Below, in pieces: positions 35,290 to 42,953 of a stretch of 64,000 nucleotides of DNA; positions within the stretch are counted from its first letter, which is position 1; each line of letters begins with the position of its first letter. The stretch covers positions 18,209 through 82,208 of the forward strand of contig JAPLDS010000052.1 of NCBI GenBank assembly GCA_026391295.1. The letters run 5' to 3'. The translations under genes were made by a program, and so were the position numbers. Source of the DNA: Bacteroidia bacterium (GTDB taxonomy: Bacteria; Bacteroidota; Bacteroidia; Bacteroidales; Prolixibacteraceae). Under the pieces are notes generated by a model. It worked only from the letters and a program-made list of their open reading frames with translations, searched no databases and was not told the DNA's origin.

Positions 35290-37455
35290 TTATTTCTGGA
35301 AGTAACCATGATACCTCCCCATCCAATAGGGAAGTAGGAAATAGGCCCCATCATCTTCATGAGTTCCATTTGAACCTATTATAAACTCTCGTGGATTTGA
35401 ATTCGCCTTCACAATACCTGCCTCTGGCGTAGGAATAATTCGTGTAGCTTGCGCTTTTCTAGAGCGGTCAATAAGCTGGTCGGCTTGCAGATCCCAGCGG
35501 TGACTATTATCCATAGTCCAGGTGATCATATCCATGGGGATAAGCTGAAGTTCCTCTTTGGCAATTGCTATATCACAATCTTTCTTGAGTGCTACACTTG
35601 CGATTATGTTCCATAGCGGAGTTCGATCGGGCTTCGCTGCGTTCCATGCTCGTTGAATACTTGTGGTATAAGTGGGAAGATGTTTAGTGTCTTTTGAATA
35701 AGCAAACAGTGAATAATAAGGAAGGTAGGTTAAGATATCATCTGAGTGGCTATTCTCATATGGAACGGCTCTCTTGGCCTCCAGTGTATTCTCTGCATAG
35801 TGATGCTTTTGAATCAGCATCTGATAAGCCTTTTCAAATTTTTGATCTCCAGTAATGTATACGGCAACTTTTAGGAAGGAGAGTATCTGCAGGGAATTAG
35901 TGCCTCGCTCATACCACCGACCTGGAACATTGTTCAGCGAATCGGGATTCCAAATGGCCCATTGTGTAGGCTTTCCATCGAAGTCAATAAATTGGAAGTT
36001 ATTCGTGATAATATGAGTCATTTCACGGTCAACGAGCCCTTTTATTCGCTTTTTTGTTGGAGCATCTGCAACTAGATCATAAAAAAGTGGAATGGCAAAT
36101 AGATGTCCGGCAAGCTCATCCGAGCTCGCATCATCGAGCCATTGCCACTTCCCATCGGCTGAAGGATGCCATTTTTTTGGATAGGGCGAACGCGACTGGA
36201 TCACGGTATCAGAAGCGGCTGCAAAAGATCGTCCAGGCAACCCGCTGATTCCAGTTGCTGTTTCTAGTCGTTCTAGAGCTTCGTAGCTGTTAATTGCATT
36301 TTTTTTCGCTTCTGGATCTTTAGTGACTGCATATCTAAAGCACTCAGCTGCCAAATAGATTGCCGTCCAGAGTCCATCGTTATCGTTGGTGGTTTTTTTA
36401 CTCGTCGACAAGTCTCCTGGGGTAGTTAATAGCGATTGACTAATTAACCCATATCGGTTGTGGCGCAGGCTGATTCGTTCTTCAAAGACCGAAGCTTTCT
36501 GCTCCAAGGTCATGGGTGTTTGTTTAATCTGACTGATTCCTGAGGGTGTTGCAATCCATACGGTATGCTCGTCCAGTGGAAGTATGTCATTGATTTTATT
36601 GTTTGGCAACCATCTCTTTCCATTGTAATAATGCCATGTTGAATCTTTCTTGATGGCTCCTTTATCGGTTCCAAGCCAGATAGTTTTATTGAAGGAGTGA
36701 ATGGATGTGATTGGACCATAAGGGAGTCCGTCGGCACCTCTTAAAAGCCAATGGTCGCCATCTTTAGCTATACATCCGAGGGCAAAAAGTCCACCAAACA
36801 CCACGTCATTTTTAGCTGTTGTCTCAAGGGCAAAATACTGTCTCTTTAGCCCTTTTGCCATCAGATGGGCATCCATATTAAACCACCCTGCCGCAATTCG
36901 GAGCAAAAGTCCATTATTGGTCGCAACCCATAAATCGCCTTTTTGATCGGCGGCTATAGCATGTACCCTTGACCCCGCTGCAATTGAGACTGAATGCCAC
37001 GAACCATCATAGGTTAAAAGACCATTATTGGTGCCAACATGTAGCACCTTTTCATTCTCCCAGGCTAGACAACTAATGGTATCGTTTTGCGAATTCTCGG
37101 GAAGTTTAAGAAGAACGGTACTATCTCCATTTTGAATAAAATTCTTAGATGCCAGCCATATCTCATTTTTCTTGTCGAGCGTTGCCGTTTCCCAAACAGA
37201 ATGGTTTGGTTTACCTGTCCAACTATTGTTTTGGAAGGAATAAATCCCATTTGACGTAACACAAGTAACTTTTTCCTTTGTTTTGAAAAGCTTTAAAATA
37301 TTCGAAGATGCTAAATCGGGTAATTTTATATCGCTCTTTATCTCTTGTAGATAGGTTTCGTGAACGAGCTTTAAACCCACAGAGGGTTGAGATTTCGTGT
37401 TGAACTGTATTGAAAATACAAGAAGAATACTGCAGATTAATCGATCGATTTTCAT
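35290..37455 (-). CDS. Secreted propeller plus alpha-helical toroid protein, family copy 5
   Basis: 721 aa, signal peptide to 'FNTKSQ' (about 22). The N-terminal propeller (about 40-320) holds 'GDLWVATNNGLLLRIAAGW', 'LLRGADGLPYGPITSI' and 'WHYYNGKRWLP'. The linker 'MTLEQKASVFEERISLRHNR' leads to the helical domain with 'TNDNDGLWTAIYLAAECFRY', 'PGRSF', 'WQWLDDASSDELAGH', 'DFDGKPTQWAIWNPDSL', 'NSHSDDILTYLPYYSL' and terminal 'LPYWMGRYHGYF'. Relative to copy 4 the SSDE and HSDD blocks are kept, but the WGxWNP block reads WAIWNP. It is the last gene of the minus-strand unit, 21 bp after copy 4. Enzyme function is inferred. Confidence 0.8.
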   Translation of the reverse strand: MKIDRLICSILLVFSIQFNTKSQPSVGLKLVHETYLQEIKSDIKLPDLASSNILKLFKTKEKVTCVTSNGIYSFQNNSWTGKPNHSVWETATLDKKNEIWLASKNFIQNGDSTVLLKLPENSQNDTISCLAWENEKVLHVGTNNGLLTYDGSWHSVSIAAGSRVHAIAADQKGDLWVATNNGLLLRIAAGWFNMDAHLMAKGLKRQYFALETTAKNDVVFGGLFALGCIAKDGDHWLLRGADGLPYGPITSIHSFNKTIWLGTDKGAIKKDSTWHYYNGKRWLPNNKINDILPLDEHTVWIATPSGISQIKQTPMTLEQKASVFEERISLRHNRYGLISQSLLTTPGDLSTSKKTTNDNDGLWTAIYLAAECFRYAVTKDPEAKKNAINSYEALERLETATGISGLPGRSFAAASDTVIQSRSPYPKKWHPSADGKWQWLDDASSDELAGHLFAIPLFYDLVADAPTKKRIKGLVDREMTHIITNNFQFIDFDGKPTQWAIWNPDSLNNVPGRWYERGTNSLQILSFLKVAVYITGDQKFEKAYQMLIQKHHYAENTLEAKRAVPYENSHSDDILTYLPYYSLFAYSKDTKHLPTYTTSIQRAWNAAKPDRTPLWNIIASVALKKDCDIAIAKEELQLIPMDMITWTMDNSHRWDLQADQLIDRSRKAQATRIIPTPEAGIVKANSNPREFIIGSNGTHEDDGAYFLLPYWMGRYHGYFQK

Positions 37456-37476
37456 CCTGAAAATTTCTTATTAAAC

Positions 37477-39630
37477 CTATTTCTCAATGATCAATCCATG
37501 ATACCTTCCCATCCAATAGGGAAGTAAGAAAAATGCGCCGTCGTCCTCGCCATGGCCATCCGAGCCTGAATCATAGAGATAGGTGTTACTGTTCCATTTT
37601 GATATGCCTCGCTCTGGAGTTGGAATGGGCCTAATTGCTTGTGCCTTGCCAAAACGATCGTTTAACTGGTCTCGGGGTAAATCCCAACGATGACTATTCT
37701 CCATTCGCCAGGTGATTAGATCCATAGGGATTTGTTGAAGCTCCTCAAGGGCAATCTTAAGATCGCAATCTTTTTTGAGCCCAATACTCGAAATGATGTT
37801 CCAGATTGGAATCCGATCGGGTTGCTCAACACGCCAACTGCGTTCGGTACTTTTTATAAATTTTGGCATTAGCTGAGCATCATTGGCATACCGCAGTAAG
37901 GTGTAGTTTGGTAAGAAGGCCAGTTCGTCATCCGAATGGTTGATATCGAAAGGTCCATACATCTTTTGCGGTATCATATTTTCGACATAGTGGTGTTTTT
38001 GTGTCAAGGTCTGATAGGCTTTTTCGAATTTCTGATCCCCGGTAACATGAAGACTCGCCTTTAGGAAGGCCAGTATCTGCATCGAGTTAATCCCTTTTTC
38101 GTACCACCAATTATTTGAGAAGTTTAAGGAGTCAGGAGTCCATACGGCCCAGCGTGTCGCTTTCCCATCGAGGTCTACGAGTTGGAAATTGTGATCAACG
38201 ATGGTTCTCATCAATCTATGGACCAAGCTTTTAACCCGCTCTTTCATCTCAACTTCTGCCACTAAATCAAAAAATAGGGGATAGGCAAACATATGACCAA
38301 CAATCTCGTCGGAGCTGGTATCACCCTTCCATTTCCATTTTTGATCAGGGGTTAAATGCCACTCCCCACCTTTGCCCGTATCTTCATCCGCTGCGGTGAT
38401 TGATCGTGCCGGAAAGCCAGGCATTCCTGTCAGCTTCTCCAGTCGTTCGAGTGCTTCAAATGCTTTATTGGCATTTTTTTTCGCTTCGGGCTCTTTGGTA
38501 ACTGCATATCGGTAGCTCTCTGCCGCTAGATAAATAGCTGTCCACAGTCCATCGTTATCATCTGTTCCAGTCCGACTTGTTGAAAGATCACCTGAAATAC
38601 TTAAGCTAGATCCGCTAACCAATCCATAGCGGTCGTGACGCAGCCTGATTCGCTCTTCAAAGGCTTGTGCTTTTTGCACTAAGGTCATGCTAACCTCTTG
38701 AATCTGATTGATCCCTTTCGAAGTAGCCACCCAGGTGGTATGTTCGTCGAATGGGAGAATATCGTTGGTCTTATTGTCAGAAAGCCATCGTTTTCCATTG
38801 TAGTAATGCCAGGTTTTGTCTCTCTTGATAACACCTTTGTCGGTACCCAGCCAGGTGGCCTCTTTTATTGTTTTAATCACGGTGATTGGTCCATAAGGCA
38901 ATCCATCGGCGCCTCTTAAGAGCCAGTGATTACCATCCGCAGCAATGCATCCAAAAGAGAATAGCCCACCGAATAAAACATCTCCAGCAGTTTTCCCATT
39001 TTGTAAGGCTGAATAATAACGTTTCAGACCGTTGGCCATTAAATCTTCATCTAAGTTAACCCATTGGTTATTCATCCGACGCAAGAGTCCTCCAGTTGAG
39101 GCTGCCCATAAATCACCTTTGGAATCTCTTAAAATTGAGTTTACTCGTTTTCCTGTTGAGCATGGGATCTCTGTCCAGCTGCCATTCCACGAGAGTAATC
39201 GATTTGTTGTTCCAATCCAAAGCGTTTCATTTTCTAGATAGAGACTTACAATGGTGTCTTGAGATGCTGTTTCCGGCAGGGTTAATTTTTTATCCTCACC
39301 CTCTTTTTGAATTGTATTCTGATTGGCAAGCCACACTTTGCCCAGCTTATCTATGGTGGCAGTAAGCCAGCCGGTTCCAGATGGTTTTCCTATCCAAGCT
39401 CCCTTTTCATAGCGAAAAACACCATTGGAGGCAACCGCAATAACCTTGTTCTCCTCCTTGAAGAGCTTAATAATTGTTGATTCAGCTGATTGAGGTAAGG
39501 CAATCTTAGTGCTTATCTCTTGGTAATACTTTCCGCTAATTACTGGCTTAATGGATTGTGCTGCAGCGGTCAAGCAGATTGCAGAAAATAAGATGCTAAT
39601 TAGGCTGGATAAGATGATTCTTCGTTTCAT
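37477..39630 (-). CDS. Secreted propeller plus alpha-helical toroid protein, family copy 4
   Basis: 717 aa, signal peptide to 'LTAAAQ' (about 24). It has the same two-domain plan: propeller (about 30-320; 'DLWAASTGGLLRRMNNQWVN', 'WHYYNGKRWLSDNKTND'), linker 'MTLVQKAQAFEERIRLRHDR', and helical domain with 'TDDNDGLWTAIYLAAESYRY', 'PARSITAADED', 'WKWKGDTSSDEIVGHMF', 'DLDGKATRWAVWTPDSL', 'NHSDDELAFLPNYTLLRY' and 'LPYWMGRYHGLI'. It is nearest to copy 5 immediately downstream (tandem duplication). It follows the broken aldolase gene after 20 bp. Confidence 0.8.
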   Translation of the reverse strand: MKRRIILSSLISILFSAICLTAAAQSIKPVISGKYYQEISTKIALPQSAESTIIKLFKEENKVIAVASNGVFRYEKGAWIGKPSGTGWLTATIDKLGKVWLANQNTIQKEGEDKKLTLPETASQDTIVSLYLENETLWIGTTNRLLSWNGSWTEIPCSTGKRVNSILRDSKGDLWAASTGGLLRRMNNQWVNLDEDLMANGLKRYYSALQNGKTAGDVLFGGLFSFGCIAADGNHWLLRGADGLPYGPITVIKTIKEATWLGTDKGVIKRDKTWHYYNGKRWLSDNKTNDILPFDEHTTWVATSKGINQIQEVSMTLVQKAQAFEERIRLRHDRYGLVSGSSLSISGDLSTSRTGTDDNDGLWTAIYLAAESYRYAVTKEPEAKKNANKAFEALERLEKLTGMPGFPARSITAADEDTGKGGEWHLTPDQKWKWKGDTSSDEIVGHMFAYPLFFDLVAEVEMKERVKSLVHRLMRTIVDHNFQLVDLDGKATRWAVWTPDSLNFSNNWWYEKGINSMQILAFLKASLHVTGDQKFEKAYQTLTQKHHYVENMIPQKMYGPFDINHSDDELAFLPNYTLLRYANDAQLMPKFIKSTERSWRVEQPDRIPIWNIISSIGLKKDCDLKIALEELQQIPMDLITWRMENSHRWDLPRDQLNDRFGKAQAIRPIPTPERGISKWNSNTYLYDSGSDGHGEDDGAFFLLPYWMGRYHGLIIEK

Positions 39631-39650
39631 GGTGTTATTCTTTAGGATTA

Positions 39651-40522
39651 TTAAGTTCGTTTTATCTCTTGTTCAAGATTGATGATGATTTTTATCAAGG
39701 AGTCAGCTAACTCTTTATGGATTTGGTCGAAAGGAAGTATGGGCTCGCGCACTTGATCTGTTGGATAGATCTGTTGCTGATAAAGCAATCGTTTAAAGAA
39801 GTGGATCGAGATATCGAGGTGTTGATTTGAGAAGGCAAGAACGGGTAAGATCTTTCGAAATAAATCGGTCGCTTCCGCCTCTTTACCTTCCGTCCAAAGT
39901 TTATATATTTTGGCATATATCCAATGCATTCCCGTGGGCATAAACGCGTGAACACCTCTTTTCAAACCCTCAATCATTTGTGTGACTGCCCATCCTCCAC
40001 TGATATTTAATCTCCCCTGCGTAAGGTTTAAGATCCGAGAGTATTTCACCCCAGCAGGTACTGTCTCCACTTTTAGGCATCTGAATGCGGGAATCCATCG
40101 CTTGTGGCATTCCAATCTTGAAGCATAATCATCTCAAGATCGATCTCTGCCAGTTGCATAAAATGACTTTTAAACTGTTCGTCATTCTGATAAGGGATCT
40201 GAAATAACATATTTCGACAACCTAATTCGGCATAAGCTCGTAGAAGCTTTTTGCTTTTTATAAGATCGGGTTCTCCTGCCCCGGCAATAACAGGCACTTG
40301 GCCATTGACCTCTTGAAGAACCGATTCGACCATTTGTATTCGTTCGGTTTCCGTAAGTTTGGACACTTCGGAAGCCATGGCAGGAACTAGAAACCCTGAC
40401 ACCCCAGCATTGATTGCCTCTCTGACATTTAATTTCAATGCCTGAAGATCAACCGAATTATCGGTCTTAAATGGAGTATTTAAAACCGTTACAATGCCAA
40501 AAAGGGGATAAAGTTCCTTCAT
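39651..40522 (-). pseudogene. DapA/NAL-family aldolase, broken by internal deletion and frameshift
   Basis: The 5' part (40522-40073) reads 'LYPLFGIVTVLNTPF', 'NAGVSGFLVPAMASEVSKL' and 'VIAGAGEPDLIKSKKLLRAY', then leaves frame at 'DWNATSDGF'. The 3' part (to 39651) resumes in another frame with 'IPAFRCLKVETVPAGVKYS' (Schiff-base lysine region), 'GRLNISGGWAVTQMIEGL' and 'GVHAFMPTGMHWIY'. Together they make one dihydrodipicolinate-synthase/N-acetylneuraminate-lyase family protein (PF00701) lacking about a dozen residues at about 40085-40095. Such cytosolic aldolases in PULs usually cleave 2-keto-3-deoxy sugar acids, which would fit a uronic-acid-containing glycan. The track's two ORFs overlap out of frame. 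Confidence 0.85.
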
Positions 40523-40534
40523 GAGAAATTGAAC

Positions 40535-40565
40535 AGTCCTGACTGCCTCGAAAGGTGTCAGGACT
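40535..40565. other. Intercistronic hairpin between GH67-like and aldolase genes
   Basis: AGTCCTGAC (40535-40543) pairs with GTCAGGACT (40557-40565), with an inner CCT-cgaa-AGG extension. No T-run follows on the minus strand, so an mRNA-stabilising or processing hairpin is more likely than a terminator. Confidence 0.55.
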
Positions 40566-40582
40566 ATTTTAATTAGTTAGCT

Positions 40583-42925
40583 TTATTTTTTCAATAACCA
40601 GATATCGCAAATTTTAGATTGATCGCGCCAGTTCATTTTTGATTCCTCTGGAATGTCAAACGTAACTTGAATCTTTCCATCGCTTACATATTTCGGTGAA
40701 AGTTGGAATTCTTTAAATTTCTCTAACTCCTTGCTGTAAACAGTTGGTGAAATACGTTCTCCGTCTACGCGGATTAAGGCATCGCCGTAACCAGCAATTC
40801 GTATGGTATAGTGTCCATTAGGATCAAGATCGGCATAGTCTAACTTTGGAAAGTTTTGATAAAGCTGCGTTGAAAGACGCTTGCGGCTTTTACCATCTTC
40901 CCACCAAGCTACATCAGTAGCATCTTCGGTGCGGGTTTTTACGCGTGGTCCTTTAGAGATATCTGAGATGTTATCGTAATAACTTCCTGGACCTGGATTT
41001 TCCCAGGTGCGAATGACATCAAGACGATCAAGCTTCTCCTTTTCAGTGGCCATCTTACTTACCTTCGCAAACTCATCAGTAAGCCACCATCTGTTGTTTA
41101 ATGGGTAATCAAGGAAATCAAGGATTGCTCCACGTTCAGACCCGCTGGCGTGGTATTTTGCCACACTAGTCTGCATTCCAATAGACTTGTTTAAAGCTTC
41201 ACAGTAATAGACAATCCGTTCTCTTAGAGAAGGCGAGATCTTTTCGTTATCTCCTTTATTTACGACGGCTAAAGCTTCAGTCATGGCTTTTTCAGACCCA
41301 ATTTTGGTTGCTGTGCCTAGAATTTGATTTGCCTCTTTCTCAAGCTCTTGCTCATAGACTTTTCTTCTTTTTACATAGGTGTCGTAATATGAACGCATCA
41401 CCAACTGTTGCCAGCGCCAGTTTCCTTTTAGCTCAGGATGTTTCGCTTCGAGATTTTGCCAGAATGCAAAAGTCGTTTCAATACCTCCATTTTCCTCTAC
41501 AGGTCCAACCCAGTTGCGCTCCAATGCTAATATCCCATCGGCACCAGCCTCAGCTACTGTAGAGCCGAAAAAGAAACGCGAATATTCGACCATAACCTGA
41601 CGGACATCTTTTTCAGGATTCCAACCCATCTGGCTCCAGGTGACCTTGTTGACATCATCATGAACACCATCAGAATAGGTAAGAAAACCATCAGTTAAAG
41701 GGGCAAAGCGATTGTGAACCTTTGCATAATAATACGGTTGAGGATTGCAAATTTCACGTCCTTCTGTTAGAGCATAAGCCTGATCCCAGTTTTCAGTAGG
41801 GTATTGACAGCGTATGGTATGGGTTACGTCAGGATAATGGCGGTGTTTGTATTGTTTCGGTAACCGGAAACGTGATTCTGCTAAATCCGGACTACTTGGG
41901 CCATTCGCCACACCAGTAAGCCAGTCGGGTTTATTAGCCTCTAGATATTCATAGAAATAATTTACTTGTTGATCATTAAATCCTTGTAATGAAATCCACA
42001 TACCAGCTTTAGGATGAACTTTTTTAAGTTCTGCAGCAATGGCTTTTAGGAAGGGCATAACGAATTTAGGATCGTTGCTACCTGGATCGCCTCCAGGGAA
42101 GAAAATACCATCTAAACGAGCGCAACTTTTATAGAAATTGATATGCTTTTGGACTTCTGCTTTGAAAAGTGCATCATTAGAAAGATCGACATCAGCAGGT
42201 GTCCATGCCCAATAGTCAAGTCCATAATTGTTACAGATCTCCGACATTTTTGCATTAATCATATCGCGCGGGAAACGCATCACTGGCCCAAGAGGTCCGT
42301 CATGAAAAGGGATATTCTCAATGCTATTGGTACCAAATAGCGCCAGTTCACGGAAGTAAGTCTCAAACTGTGAAGCATCCCATGAATCCCATGAATTAGC
42401 CGTATTGCGATACCCAATTTGATGACCACGAAGTGGGTAAGCAGGTGAAGTAGCGATTTCAATGTTCTTTGTGACTAGAATCTTGCCTTTTGTAAGTTCT
42501 GCTGTTCTAAGAAATTGACCAATAGCAAATACAACAGCTCTTTCATCAGCACCAATCAACCAAAGTACATCTTGACTACCTGCTTTCCCAAGCACAAGTC
42601 GCAACCCTTCTGGTTTATTCTCCGCTAGGTTGTCGCCTGACCTTTTAGGGACATCTAATCCATTAACTTGAGTATCGCTTGATTTGGCTAAGATAATTAA
42701 AGAGCTAGCTCCAGACTTTGAAACCAATGGCAATTTAATAGCTGTGTGTTTGGCGACTTCTTCCTGTAAGACGCGAATGGCAGTTTCTCGAACCGGCGAG
42801 TTTATCCCCGTCGATGCGACAATAGATGCTTTTGATAAATCGATATTTTGCGCAAATACGTTTACTCCAAGGAGCAGAATCGTTGCAGCAAATAGCGATC
42901 GGATAATAAGAAATTTAGTTTTCAT
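40583..42925 (-). CDS. GH67-N-like/TIM-barrel secreted glycosidase candidate, copy 2
   Basis: 780 aa, signal peptide to 'LGVNVFAQ' (about 26). Residues about 30-150 form the alpha/beta domain that precedes the barrel in GH67 and GH20 ('ETAIRVLQEEVAKHT', 'VLWLIGADERAVVFAIGQFL'). The predicted barrel begins at 'PLRGHQIGYRNTANSWDSWD' and includes 'LFGTNSIENIPFHDGPLG', 'DYWAWTPADVDL', 'GIFFPGGDPGSNDPKFVMPF', 'GMWISLQGFND' and 'GFLTYSDGVHDDVNKVTW'. A helical segment and a C-terminal beta domain ('GYGDALIRVDGERISP') follow. It is not a clear member of GH67 or GH115. An alpha-glucuronidase-like role is a guess. Its tandem paralogue is immediately upstream (28 bp). Confidence 0.65.
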   Translation of the reverse strand: MKTKFLIIRSLFAATILLLGVNVFAQNIDLSKASIVASTGINSPVRETAIRVLQEEVAKHTAIKLPLVSKSGASSLIILAKSSDTQVNGLDVPKRSGDNLAENKPEGLRLVLGKAGSQDVLWLIGADERAVVFAIGQFLRTAELTKGKILVTKNIEIATSPAYPLRGHQIGYRNTANSWDSWDASQFETYFRELALFGTNSIENIPFHDGPLGPVMRFPRDMINAKMSEICNNYGLDYWAWTPADVDLSNDALFKAEVQKHINFYKSCARLDGIFFPGGDPGSNDPKFVMPFLKAIAAELKKVHPKAGMWISLQGFNDQQVNYFYEYLEANKPDWLTGVANGPSSPDLAESRFRLPKQYKHRHYPDVTHTIRCQYPTENWDQAYALTEGREICNPQPYYYAKVHNRFAPLTDGFLTYSDGVHDDVNKVTWSQMGWNPEKDVRQVMVEYSRFFFGSTVAEAGADGILALERNWVGPVEENGGIETTFAFWQNLEAKHPELKGNWRWQQLVMRSYYDTYVKRRKVYEQELEKEANQILGTATKIGSEKAMTEALAVVNKGDNEKISPSLRERIVYYCEALNKSIGMQTSVAKYHASGSERGAILDFLDYPLNNRWWLTDEFAKVSKMATEKEKLDRLDVIRTWENPGPGSYYDNISDISKGPRVKTRTEDATDVAWWEDGKSRKRLSTQLYQNFPKLDYADLDPNGHYTIRIAGYGDALIRVDGERISPTVYSKELEKFKEFQLSPKYVSDGKIQVTFDIPEESKMNWRDQSKICDIWLLKK

Positions 42926-42953
42926 GGTTTTGAAATTAGTATTTAGAGTTGAT

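Noticed and set aside
35290-39630. Two-component sensor function for the propeller proteins
   Set aside because: Propeller repeats resemble those of hybrid sensors, but there is no transmembrane helix after the propeller and no histidine-kinase or response-regulator domain; the C-domain is helical and secreted.
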